The notes below the pieces were generated by a model. It made no database searches and was not told the origin of the DNA. It saw only the letters and a list, made by a program, of their open reading frames with translations. Position numbers and translations under genes: made by a program. DNA of 64,000 nucleotides from Laburnicola sp. R22_1 (Eukaryota; Ascomycota; Dothideomycetes; Pleosporales; Didymosphaeriaceae): assembly GCA_014281115.1 (NCBI GenBank), contig JACONQ010000018.1, forward strand, positions 434,001-498,000, given 5' to 3'. Each line of letters opens with the position of its first letter. Positions within the stretch are counted from its first letter, which is position 1. Positions 36,547 through 48,190 of the stretch are shown one piece after another.

Positions 36547-38251
36547 AATAAAAGATTTCTAAGATAACTTTGTATTTATATATATTCTAAAAGTATAGAA
36601 AGTCTAAAATAAGCACTAAAACTATACTATAATAAATTCTATAGTTGCTATAGTAATACTTAAAAAATGCTACTAGTATTGCCTCCTACTTATCTATATA
36701 GAGACAAGCTGCTAAAGCTATCTATTTTATAGAAACACCTTACTAAATATCTTCTTAGAAAGCTCTTTAAGCAAGCCTCTTATATTAAGATTAATATACT
36801 TAAAAAGAAAGGAACCTAAATAGTAATCTATTAAGCATAAGCGACTAGATAACTACTCCTATTATAATAGGTTTAGACCTGTAAGTTTAATTAGAATAGG
36901 TACTTTCTAAAGTGTAAGCCTTAAATTATTATAAGAGGTAATCTCTAAGATAAGAACTTGCTATTGTTAATCTACGCAGTAACACTTGCAGTATAGTTAT
37001 TTTGAATTGTAATAGTAATTATAGTAGAAAATAATTTAGAGATTATTTCATATAATATAGTAGGAGTATTCTTAAACGCCTATATTATAGCTAAAAACCT
37101 AGTTATCTATAAGCGTCTAGATAAGTTTAAGCAATATAGCAAGTGCATATTCCTTAATTAAGCTGCATGTAGATTAAGAGACTTACTACTACTCTAGTAT
37201 AAAGAATTCTTAGAATTACTAAGATTTATAGAACTTACTACTATAAAAGATGAACCTTATTTATTTATAAGTAAAGATTACAGAACCTTAGTACTTTTCT
37301 ATATTAATAATACACTTCTAATCTTTAATAAAGCTTACAAAGTAGAGATATAGAAGCTCTAGACTTAGATTATAATAAAATATAAGATTAAGAACTATAG
37401 ACTAGTTAAATAGTTTCTAGGTATCTAAGTATTTTAAGATTATAGGAATAGAATAATTACGCTTATTTACAATATATATATTAATAAAATTATAAAGAAC
37501 TTTAATTTTCAAAATAGTAGAAGCTTTCTTATAACGCCTTTTTTGTGAGAAGAGCTTATAAAGAATACTAGGAAGTAACTAAGTAGGAAATTAAAAGCTA
37601 CTAAGAACGCGTTAGCTTAGTACTATATATAGTAATTATGTTTAGGCCTAATATTATATTTCCTATTTTAAAACCTTTGCACTTTCTAATAAATTTAAGC
37701 AAATAACACTTTATTACAGTTAATTAAGGAATTATATATTTTTAGAGAATACGCTAGTAGTCTATTTAGTATAGCTAATATAATAGACCTAATCTTATAA
37801 TTTACAGCAATACGTTATTTATAAATAATTTAGAAACTTAAAGATTATCGTATAGCTATATAGGTATACTCTATAGTAGAGTAATACTCTAAACGACTAC
37901 TTATTAAAGTATAGTTATAACCTTTACTACTAAAGCTAAGCTACTTATACTTAAGTATATAAGTAAAGAGGTAATAGCACTAAAGCATTTCTTTAAGAAA
38001 CTTAAGCTTAATTTGAAATATATATAAAATATTTTCTATAATAATTAATAAATAATCTAACTAGTTATTAGAAAGAATAAGTGTATAAATACTCGCCTAT
38101 GCTATATTAATATCTAGAATATATAGCTATAATAAGAGTATATAAAAGGATTATTTGAGGTTACCTACCTAATAATAAGTAATATGCTAGCAGATAGACT
38201 TATAAAAGCGCTTACTTAATAGCAGTTTACTTCCTTTAAAAAGCTTCTATA
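36547..38251 (+). pseudogene. Copia reverse transcriptase-RNase H relic
   Basis: Plus-strand landmarks: ASYIKINILKKKGT near 36780, NAYIIAKNLVIYKRLDKF near 37070, LVLFYINNTLLIF (active site YVDD read as YINN) at about 37290, INKIIKNFNFQNSRSFLITP near 37480 and the RNase H tail near 37780-38250 (family order kept). RT copies element RNA into DNA; RNase H removes the RNA. Many TAG codons at Gln positions. A short B copy splits it from the linker region upstream. Confidence 0.8.
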
Positions 38252-38264
38252 TTTTAAAGATATG

Positions 38265-39394
38265 TGTGGCGTTAAATTAACTACCTAGGGGTAGCACGAC
38301 AAAGGCTTTTATCTTAAATAACATAACAAAAAAAGCAGAGCCCCCTGCTTAGTAATAAAAAAAGTGTGAAAAGGTAGTTACAAAAATGTGCGTTTAAACT
38401 ACTAAGCGAGCTTAGTAGTCTTGGCGCAAGGCTTCTATAAGTAAAACTTTTATAAAGAGGCTACTTAGAACTTTAGGGGAGGGATAAAATAGCTTTAGCA
38501 CTGCTATGCTATAGTTATCTATCTCTATTCCCTACTATCCTAATTATTGCAAATAATATAAGTTATGTTAATAGGTGTATACTATTTCTTATAGGTAGGA
38601 TAAGGTTAATATATACTAAATACACTATTGCTCTATTACTATATTAAGGTTGTTCTTAACAAATCTCCCACTGTCTCTTTATGTCCTACTATCTACTTAG
38701 TTAATAGTAGCCCTACTAACGCTAAGGTACTTGCTAACGCTAAAAAGTATACGCTAGAGTTCTATATAACTATTATCTAAATAATAACTACGCTAGAGTT
38801 TTGTTCTATCTATAAGATGCTTATCTAGCGCAAGGAAGAATAGATATACTTAACTATTTATAAGGCTATTCTTATCTACTAGTTAGGTTAGCAGCTAATC
38901 TAGTCTACTAAGGATAGAATAATTATATTCTTACTCTAGTAGACGCAATTGCTCCTTGTTAGTACTAGAATCCTCTAGTAGGGGATATAAGAAGATAATA
39001 AGGTCTTTATTAATAAGCTCTAGTGTAGTAAGAGCGTTATATAATTCGCAAAATTCTTTTAGCTATAGTTACAGCTACTACTATATTAGCTTATCTAAGT
39101 AAGTACACTATGGAAGTGACGTGCAGGCGCAGATAGTTAATAATAGCAATACTAATAGTAATAATTTAGATAGACTATATACAGCATAAGTAAACCTTGC
39201 GTTAGGACTAGAAGCCTATAGGTATTAGGGAGTGTAAGTAAGTTTAAACTATTATTGCGTTGTTAAGTAGTGTTTAAGATTAGTCTTTAATTAGAATTAG
39301 GTACTGCACATAGTAGTATATAATAACCTTCTATCTTAACCTACTTTAACCTTAAACTAAAAAAAAAGATTAAAAAAGGTGTTCGACAAGCCCA
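38265..39394 (-). repeat. Family B repeat, full length
   Basis: TGTGGCGTTAAATTAACTAC start and GTTCGACAAGCCCA end. Flanks TTTTAAAGATATG (38252-38264) and CTCTAAAAATATA (39395-39407) align over 13 bp with four differences, all transitions, as expected if both copies of the duplication were later hit by RIP. 1130 bp. Confidence 0.75.
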
Positions 39395-39429
39395 CTCTAA
39401 AAATATAAGAAGACATATTATAAAGAGAG

Positions 39430-42170
39430 TATAAGTTATAAATTAACTATAGATTTAAGCTCTATAGAGCTGCTACCTATTTAGTAGACTTATATAAAGA
39501 AGACCCTATTATAAAACTTAATAAGCGCAGACTAACACCTATCTAATATATGCAATTTAAAGTAGATCTAGCTAATTACTTCTTTAAGAGAATATTAAAT
39601 AGCTTATAAAGGAACTTATACTAGTTTGCTATTGTAATAGCTTAATAAGTATATAAAAGATTATAAGTAGCCTCATAATACTCTAAGCTAGGTTTCTTTT
39701 AATTAGTCTAGCTATAGTAGGGAGCTCTCTTTAGGTCTATTAGTTTCTCTAGTAAGATACAAGAAGATAATTCTCTCTTTAGATTAATATTACTATTACT
39801 AAAGAGGTTGGTACCCTTATCCTAAAATTAGAAATATTTAATAGATAGTGCAATGTTCTTAAGTAGCTTATTAGCTAGATTAGAGCTAGCAGCTAGAGGT
39901 CCTAAATAATTAGCACTATGCTAGAGAGAGTCCTATAGTAAAAATAAGGAGCCTTATAAGTAGATTAGACATCCTATCTACTACTCTAGTAAGCGAAACT
40001 AATAGTCCTAGAGCGATTATAAGAACTAAGTAGTTAATTACTAAATATTAAAGCGCGCCAAGTTAAATAATTCTTAGAATTTATACTACGCTAGCTAAAT
40101 AGATCTTTAAAATTATGCGGCTTCTAAGATTGTTATTAGGTGTTAGAAGAGGTATAATGCTTAAGTTATAATTAAAAATTATTAATAAAAGCACTAGTAT
40201 TAGCTAACTAAATAGACCTTAATTAGAACTAATTAGATAACCCTAATCCTTTTAAATAATTAATGCTAAGGATTAAGCATAAGCAATAATATCTCTTCTT
40301 AGATAAGTAATAGAATTAACTAGATCTATAAGTTTCTACTAAGATGGTGTACCTATTTCTTAATTAAATTAAGTAGTTAATACGCTAACCTATCTAGTTA
40401 AGTCTAAGACGCGTACTATAATATTCTTTAAGGGCAATAACTATATAGCCTTAATTAAAATAGATCAAGCTTTGCTTAAGAGAGTGTAATAATTAATTAT
40501 AGCTAAAGTATTAGACTTCCGCTTCAAGAAGTTACTAGTTATTTAAGTAACCTATTCTTTTAATAACTAAGGCTAAGCAATCTTATATAAAGTAAAAGTC
40601 ACCTTGAAACGCTTTTCTGTGTTAACAATAGCAGGAGGAATAACTACTATTATTGTAATATTTTTTATTAGAAACCTCTTAGTCGCAAAAAAAAAACCAT
40701 AAAGTAAAAGTAACTAGGTAAAATAGATTATAATTGCTAGTAACCTAAGCAAATTTCTGCGCGTTAATTATAGCTACAGGAACACTAGTATACTAATTAG
40801 AAGGTTAGTTAATTAACTAATTTATAATTATAGAACCTTATAGCGCATCTAAACTAGTCTTATTAGTACTATACTAAATACCCTAGCACTAATTAAAACC
40901 GCAATTAAGTGTTAACGTAAGATAATTTATATTATAAGATAGAAGCGCTTAATTAAATAGAATTATTTAAGTAAAATTAATCTAATCTATAGGAGCATTC
41001 TTAACTAATATAATAGAGCTATAATCTTCTAAAGGCGACTAGTGCTTACTACTCTCGCCTAAGAGGGGATTAGAAGATAGAGCACTGCTCTTCTGTATCT
41101 TTTTTTTACTTAAGCATATTTTTAAGAGATATTTAAGACGCTTTATGAAATTAAGGTAAGAAAATTAGTACTACGTAAAATAATAAATAATTATATACTA
41201 AATTATTATTTACCTAACGCTAAATAAACTAGCGCACTTCCTCTTTAAGCTCCTTAGGTCTAGAGAGTATTAGTAAAAAGGATTACTAAAAAGAATTAGA
41301 ATTTTATACAAAGGCTGATATATATAACTAAACATATAATAATAATAATAAGTGTTTAAGCGTTTACTTAATATATTTTTAAAATACCTACTATTTAAGC
41401 CGCTAGAAAGACTAGATCTAAAATATCTAATATATATATATATCTACGCTTAGGGCTATATAGTTAAGTAGAAGCTGAACTAAGCTTATCTTTCTTACTC
41501 TCCTTATTTATAGGAGTTTTAGAATTAATTATAGACTTAGCTTTACTTAAAGGTTTAGCTACAGGGGCAACTTAATTATTATCTTTTAACTTTAGAGTTT
41601 TCTTACAAAATTAGGTAGGCTCCTTAATAGGCTTAGATTACTTAGACGTTGCGGTTTAAGCGCGTTTCTATTTTAACACCTTCTTTTTAGTTATTATATA
41701 TATATTTAGAGAATTAGTAAAGCCCTTACTAGAAGTCTAATTTAATAGGCAACTAGAGTAGCGCATTAGAGAATAAAGTTAAGTAATCTATTCTCATAAT
41801 TCCTTAGCCTTATACTTAAGTTTCTATTAATAGAGTTTTGCTTAAAATTTTATAAACTTGTAAATTAATATATTGCGCCCGTTCTAGTTAACAGTTGATA
41901 ATTATTAAGCGGCAAATAGGCGTAGGGCAATTAACTTACTCCTATAGAAAAACTAACTAGAGTAACTAAGAGAGAAAATAGAAAGTAGATAAGTAGAGTT
42001 TTATTATTAATAAAAGGCTATTATAGGCTTATTAAACTATAAACACTTAAACTACGCTATTATAAGTAATTAGTTGCTTAGTTAGGTACTTAACTTACAA
42101 GCTAATTAGAGATAAGATTATTTTAAGTCTTATTATATAAGCAGGGGCGCTGCTTACGCAGCCTACCTAG
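39430..42170 (+). pseudogene. Long unassigned reading-frame relic, split by D
   Basis: Plus-strand frames are largely open if TAG/TAA are read as Gln. Clear stretches include NYIALIKIDQALLKRV, then LIIAKVLDFRFKKLLVI before D, YRTLQRI and YLSKINLIYRSILNQYNRAI after D, and ANRRRAINLLLQKNQLEQL near 41930. The minus strand of 41440-41870 is also rather open and Lys/Ser-rich (SKAKSIINSKTPINKESKK), so the sense there is uncertain. I do not recognise the family. Together this could be one element ORF of several hundred codons. Confidence 0.35.
40600..40698 (+). repeat. Element D, 99 bp with A-tail and 13-bp duplication
   Basis: Flanked by exact ATAAAGTAAAAGT at 40587-40599 and 40699-40711. Ends GTCGCAAAAAAAAAACC. 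A second copy lies at 44530-44623. Too short for a gene; looks like a truncated or SINE-like retroposed unit. Confidence 0.75.
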
Positions 42171-42176
42171 GGGGTG

Positions 42177-42370
42177 CATTATAAAAATAAGGCTCTAACT
42201 AGGTGCAATTATATACCTATAATTATATAAGCAATATTATTTTAGTCTTGCTTCTTTTTTATAAGCGTATATATAGTTTAGCCTTTTAGCCTCTTTTTCT
42301 ATATAGTAAGCTTATCTACTTCGCTTACTAAATCTAAGATTCTAGCTCGTTTTCCTTTAACATTAGTTCT
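42177..42370 (+). repeat. Solo Copia LTR fragment
   Basis: AAATAAGGCTCTAACTAGGTG and CTTTTTTATAAGCGTATATA match the LTR at 55095-55290; the match ends near 42370, where the sequence leaves the Copia consensus. No Copia interior follows. Confidence 0.6.
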
Positions 42371-43254
42371 AGGTAATATTCTCCTCTAATAGTTTGTGCT
42401 AGACGCTCTAAGCTAGAGTACTATTATAGCTAGTATTATTATATATATAATAGTTCGTCGCATTATTTTTTTAGTATTAATTACCTTTTTTTAATATATT
42501 TTTTAATTTAAGCCTGCGTAGGTTAGGATAGAAAGACCACTCTAGTACAGTGCCTAAAAATATAGTCTACTCCTAGTCTCTACAAACGCAATAGTAGTTA
42601 CTATACACTTGCCTCCTAATTATTTATAAGTGCTCTAATACCTATTAAAAGTTACTTAAAGTGTGTATAGAAAACTAACTCTTACTTTATTATTACTATT
42701 AGTAGCAATTGCACTATATTCGTGCGCTACTACGCAGTATATTTATATAACGCGCTTACTATCTAACACTATAACTGCAAGAATCTAGCGTATTTACGCA
42801 GTACTCTCCTTCTCTAGCAACTTATTAATAAATACTTTTATCTTCTCTTTACTACCTTGAATTTTACCTTTATTTATCTTGTTCGTAATACATAGTAATA
42901 TAAGATATTATAGATATAATAGGAAGTCTCTATATCTATTACTATGCTTATAGTTACTAATCTATTATTAGCCTAACTAGTATACTAGAACTACTTTGTA
43001 TAGGGTAAGGTATAACTACATTCTATTAATAATTTTATAGATAGAGTAATACTCTAGTATAAATCTAGTAACTTTAAATAGATAGATTATTAAAGCATAC
43101 TTTTAGGCGGTGTTAATAGTAGTATTAGTAGTAGGGCCTAGAAAGATAGTAGAAAACAGGATAATAGCAATAGTAGTAGAAGTCTCTTTAAGGTTAACTT
43201 TAATATAGAGATAGAGTGTTAGTATACCTATAGTATATATAAGCTCCTACTTAG
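42371..43254 (+). other. Unassigned coding-like relic
   Basis: Plus-strand frames are partly open (around 42690-43250) with TAG/TAA as Gln. Nothing recognised. Ends at the TA target of the next element. Confidence 0.3.
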
Positions 43255-43256
43255 TA

Positions 43257-44247
43257 CAGTGGGGTGACAAAAAAAGAATATTTTTTTATACTTTTTTAAA
43301 ATGTAATAACTTACCTATTTAGTAATAAAAAATTTATAGGATTTTTATATATAATAGAGCAAGTTAGTAACCTTAATAAAGTATACTTACGTAATGCTAA
43401 CTAATTAGAGTTAAAAGGTTTTTAGCCTTAAACATAGGGCATTTCTAAGATCTCTTTAGAAATATAAATAACTTTTTATTCCGCAATTAAAGTGTTTTAT
43501 ATTATAGTATAGTTTAGGTATATAAAAAATCAGTATATATACAAATTTTAAGTACAGGTTATTTCCTAAAACTATTGTTTATTTTAGATTATTTACTTTT
43601 TATATTTTTAGCTATAGTAATATAATATAACAATCTAATTAGATAGTATTATCTTATAGCTAGAAGCCGAACCTTAATTCTAAGTTTAAAAAAGTACAAT
43701 ATTACATGTATTTGTAATAAAGTTTTAATTTTTAATTTTTAATTTAGTTTAAGGCCCTATAACATTTCTATTACGTAATCCTATGGTCTATAATTTTTAT
43801 ATAAGGTTATTTACTAGGTACCCTAACTATATAAAAAGTTATAGCTTAATATCTATGGTTTTAAAAATTAGTATTTCTCTAGTTTTTTAAGTATCCTTTT
43901 AGTAAAAAAAAAACCTTAGATAAAAACTTATTTAGAAAGACAACCTATACTAGAAATTTAAAATAATACTATGCTAAGCTATATTATTTCTATATATAAA
44001 AATTACCTTTTTTATGAGTCTAAAAAAAGTTATAGGAGTTTTAAAATAGAGGTTTTACAACCTCTATGTTTAGGTTCCTCTATATACCTAGTTTATGATT
44101 ACTAAGGAAAATTTTAATAGATTACCTAGGACTACCATATCATCCTTATAATATGTAAAAATTAAAATTTTAATAATTAGTTAAATAAAAAGTTATAAGC
44201 TTTAGAAAAAGTTTAAAAAAACATTAGTTTATTTTGTCACCACACTG
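43257..44247 (+). mobile_element. Non-autonomous Tc1/mariner-type element, copy 3 (complete)
   Basis: Inverted termini CAGTGGGGTGACAAAAAAAG (43257) and, on the other strand, CAGTGTGGTGACAAAATAAA (44247), flanked by TA at 43255-43256 and 44248-44249. 991 bp of AT-rich DNA with no open frame. Similarity between the two ends continues in a weaker form inward. Best preserved of three copies in the window. Confidence 0.85.
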
Positions 44248-44249
44248 TA

Positions 44250-44690
44250 TATATCTTATATGTAGCAGAAACCTACTAATATAATAGCTATTACTTTTAG
44301 CAATCTTTAGAGATAATAGTAAAGAGAAATAATAGTTATAGTATTATACTAGTTGCAGCGCTAGCGCTATCTTATATTTTCCTTCTTCCTACTCCCCACT
44401 TTAAACTATAGTATAGTAATATAGCCTTACTATATTTTGCATATAGATTTTTTTTGCTTAGAATGTGCGTGCTAAGCCTACTAAGCTTACTTAGCTCGCT
44501 TATAACGCACTAACGTCTTTTTATTAGTACCTTAAAACGCTTTTCTATATATATAATAGTAGGAGAAATAACTACTATTATTGTAATATTTTTATTAGAA
44601 ACCACTTAGTCGCAAAAAAAACCATATATAATAGTTAGAATCTTCTACAGAGTTTCTATATTCTTAAGAACTTATAGTACCTCTAATACT
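44250..44690. other. Unassigned stretch holding second element D
   Basis: Element D copy at 44530-44623 (CCTTAAAACGCTTTTCTATA through an A-run and ACC). No clear duplication around it. The remainder has nothing recognised. Confidence 0.5.
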
Positions 44691-46040
44691 ATTAATACTT
44701 TAGTGTAGCTACTATATATTAGTATAAAGTTAAGCAGTTTCTCCTTAAGCTACTAAGTGTTATTAATATAATAACTATTAATAGCTAGGAAGCTAAGGTA
44801 ATTAGCTATAGACTACGCATTAAGCAAGATAGAGAGTTTAGTTCCCCTACTAATATTGCTAAGAATAGCTACCTTAGTAGCGTTAGATTTGTTTAGGAAT
44901 ATTTAGCAGAACTTATATTAGCTAGTTCTTATAGTGTTAGGCCTAAGAAAATAGAGAAAGTGTTAAAAGGATAGTTGCTCTACTCTTTAGAAGAACTAGT
45001 TATTATTAATTACTATCTATATAAGTTTAGTTTTAAACATCTGTAGAGAGTATATAAGATATAAAATAGCTATCTGCTTTTTTATACTAAGAAGTAAAAG
45101 TCCTTTTATAAATAGGCTTATTCTATTGCATATATACTTAAGACCTTATATAGTTAAAGAGGTGATTAGTACTAATTAGCTAAGCACTAATAGAGTTAAC
45201 ACTTAGATCTTATAGTACATAGCTATAGTTAAGATAGAATATATATAGATAACTAGAGGAGTACTCTATACCCTTCTAGAATATAGTCTAAATAATATCT
45301 ATATAAAGGTAAGAGTTCTAGTATAGGTTATAGGTTTGTTTATCTTTAGCCTATTAAGTATTTGACTACTACGCGTCCTATATAGCAAATATCTTTTTTC
45401 CTATCTCTAACTTTTAAAAGTTTGAAGGGGGATATTAGATAAAATAAATTATCTTACTTTCTAATCTATTAGCCTATAGGGCTAGGATTCTATATCTAAA
45501 AAGAGTACCTAGTAGTTGGGTAACTAGTTTATCAATATAAGACTGTATATTAATTTTTAGGGTAGGTATAGCACTTAATATAGCACTTAAGGATATTAGT
45601 ATAAAAAAAGACGTAATAACTAGTTAAATAGTTATTTAAGAGAATAGTAGTTTAAGAAAAGAATAGGATAAACTAAATTCTATAATATTAACTATAGTAG
45701 TATTTAACTAATATTAAGGTTAGCTAAAAACAGCGTATAGCATATAGCGTGCTAATAATAAGTTAGTTTTAGATCTAGACTAGTATATAGCCCTTTATTG
45801 CAGAGTTAATTATAGGTAGCAATTAGCTTATTATTATACTACTATAGACGGCATCTTTAGCAACTATTATATAATTATTAGCTATAATATTTGGCTATAG
45901 CAAAACTATAACTCTAACTTATCTTATTCTACGTGCTAATTATTGTCTAAAACTCTCCTTAGCACCTAAGTCCTCCATAGCACCTAAGCCGCCCTTATTA
46001 TCTAAACTCTCCTTATTATCTAAACCCTCCTTAGTACCTA
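44690..46040 (+). pseudogene. Unassigned reading-frame relic with repeat tail
   Basis: One plus-strand frame is open for over 200 codons if TAG/TAA are read as Gln or Arg/Trp: EKVLKGQLLYSLEELVIINY, then HLDLIVHSYSxDRIYIDN, SSSIGYRFVYL and FFLSLTFKSLKGDI. Near 45935-46040 it passes into short imperfect repeats (CTCCTTAGCACCTAAG-type words). No family recognised. Confidence 0.4.
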
Positions 46041-46734
46041 AGCTCTTAAAGTTTAAGAAACCCTTAAAGTCTATATCCTTATCTATAATATTAGAGTTAT
46101 ACCTATCTAGTAGCCCCTAGGAATAAGCCTTAAGCTCCTTCTTATTATTCTTAATTCTTTTCATACTTTTTATTATTATTTCCCTTAATATACGCCTTAT
46201 TACTATTAGGTATACTATTCTTACTATAGTTAATAAGGTTAGTAGTAGAACTAAGCTTATAGTAACTAATAATTATTAGTAAAGGTATATAATAAATAAG
46301 TGTAATAAACTTATAACTATTCCTTATTAGTAACTATTATTAGCTCCTTAGTAGTTAGACCTATATTACCTACGCTATTATAGAGGTTTTTATACTTTTT
46401 CTTATTAGCCTTACTTTTAAAGCTATTAGCTTTAAGCTTTAAGCTTTTAGGCCTGCCTTATATATATCGTGTAAGAGCTTCTTATATATACTACTATAAC
46501 TAAAGTTTTATTTACCTATACAACTCTATAGTAGAGAAAGGCCTTTCTCCTTACTAGTAATAATTCTACACTTAGTTAGGGCTGCTTAGTAGGCCCTTAG
46601 ATTAATTTTATTCTTAATCTTATTCTACTTCTTATATATAGCTATTAGTTTCGCCTCTTACTAGTTACCTACTCCTTATTAATTAACTAATATATAATAA
46701 TGGGATATAAAAATATACTACTTTTTTAATTCTT
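46041..46734. other. Unassigned AT-rich stretch
   Basis: No gene or repeat recognised apart from scattered CTTATTA runs. Confidence 0.4.
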
Positions 46735-46747
46735 AAAGTAGGGCTAT

Positions 46748-47850
46748 GTGGTATTAAATTAACTACCTAGGGGCAGCACGATAAAGGCTTTTATCTTAAA
46801 TAATATAACCAAAAAAGCAGAGCCCTCCGCTTAGTAATTAAAAAAAAGTGTAAAAAGGTAGTTATAAAAATGCGCGTTTAAACTACTAAGCAGGCTTAGC
46901 GGTCTTAGCGTAAAGCTACTCCTAAAAGCAAAATTTTTACAAAGAGGCTACTTAGAACTTTAGGGGAAATACAACTTTAGCGCGGCCACACTATAAGCTA
47001 TCTCTCTTCTACTATCCTAAGTTATAAACTACTATTCTAATTATTGCAAATAATATAAGTTAATATATTAATAGGTTTATACTACTTTGCTTATAAGTTG
47101 AATAAGAATAATATACACTAGATATATATTTATTGCTCTATTGCCGCATTAAAATTGTCCTTAATAAATCTCCTACTATCTCTCTACGCATATCTCTACG
47201 CTCTACTATCTATTTAGGAATTAATATTATTTCTAAAGACGTACTTATTATTACTAAAAAGTATACACTAAAGATTTGCGCCGCTACTACTAAGGTAATA
47301 ATCCTAGAGTTCTGTTCTATTTATAAGATAATCCTTATATACTAGCTAGATTAGTAGCTTATCTAGTTTATAAAAACTATAAAGACTGTATTTCTACTTT
47401 AGTAGATAAAATTGCTTCTTATTAGTAATAGAATCTAAAAAGAGATGCAAAGGTAAAGACTAAGGTGTTTATTAACAATCTCTAGTGTAATAAGAGTATT
47501 GCATAGATTTGTAAGATTCTCCTAGCTATTATTACTATTATTACTATTAAGTTAGCTTATCTAAGCAAGTATGCCGCGTAGCGACGCAAGTAAGGATAAC
47601 TAATAATAATAGTAGTAGTAAGCTAGGTGGGCTATATATAGTATAAGTAAATCTTACGTTAGTGCTAGAAGCTTATAGGTATTAGGGAGTATAAGTAAGT
47701 TTAAAGTTTAAACTATTGTCGCGTTAGTGTATTTAAAATTAGTCTTTAATTAGAATTAGATACTGTACATAGTATATATAATCATTTATCTTAATCTACT
47801 TTAACCTTAAACTAAAAAAAAGGTTTAAAAAGGCGTTTGGCAAGCCAACC
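46748..47850 (-). repeat. Family B repeat, full length
   Basis: Flanks AAAGTAGGGCTAT (46735-46747) and AAAGTAGGACTAT (47851-47863): 13 bp, one G/A difference. Ends as other B copies (GTTTGGCAAGCCAACC). The 70-codon open frame at 47133-47345 corresponds to 11825-12028 in another copy but is interrupted in the remaining copies. Confidence 0.8.
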
Positions 47851-47863
47851 AAAGTAGGACTAT

Positions 47864-48188
47864 ATAAGCTCTTCTTTTTCTTAGGTAAGCTGTTAATGCT
47901 TTTACGCTTTAAAAAATAGTTAGTAGTTTTTATTATTATAAAACTTCTTCTTAAGCTAATAATATATAGCTTAATTAGCTAATCTAGTAGAGTCTAGTAC
48001 CTTTTCTTTTACTATAGAGTGTATTATAAAACCTCTATATAATAGTATAGGCGCTATTACTAAGTATACTTTTAAAAGCACTTTATAGTTAGTAGAATAA
48101 CCTTTCTAAGAGCTACCTTATCTATAATATAAAAGAATAGTGCTAACCTCTTCATCTTTAAATATAAAGCTTTATCTATATTAGTATA
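47864..48188. other. Unassigned AT-rich stretch
   Basis: Minus-strand frames are partly open, nothing recognised. Ends at the TA target of the Tc1/mariner element. Confidence 0.35.
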
Positions 48189-48190
48189 TA

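Larger units (their letters stand above)
32818..38251 (+). mobile_element. Ty1/Copia element, plus strand, copy 1
   Basis: From the LTR-leader word CTTACTTTGCTTACTAAAT (shared with 55230) through gag, integrase, RT and RNase H, collinear with the copy at 55095-61786. It is interrupted by a short B copy (36313-36535) and ends against the full B copy at 38265. The 5' LTR is truncated at the Gypsy junction; no 3' LTR is visible. Confidence 0.85.

Noticed and set aside
41440..41870. Minus-strand Lys/Ser-rich protein as a separate gene
   Set aside because: The plus strand is equally open there; sense cannot be decided, so it is mentioned within the larger relic only.
47133..47345. 70-codon plus-strand frame
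   Set aside because: B-copy counterpart of 11825-12028. Open by chance in two copies only.
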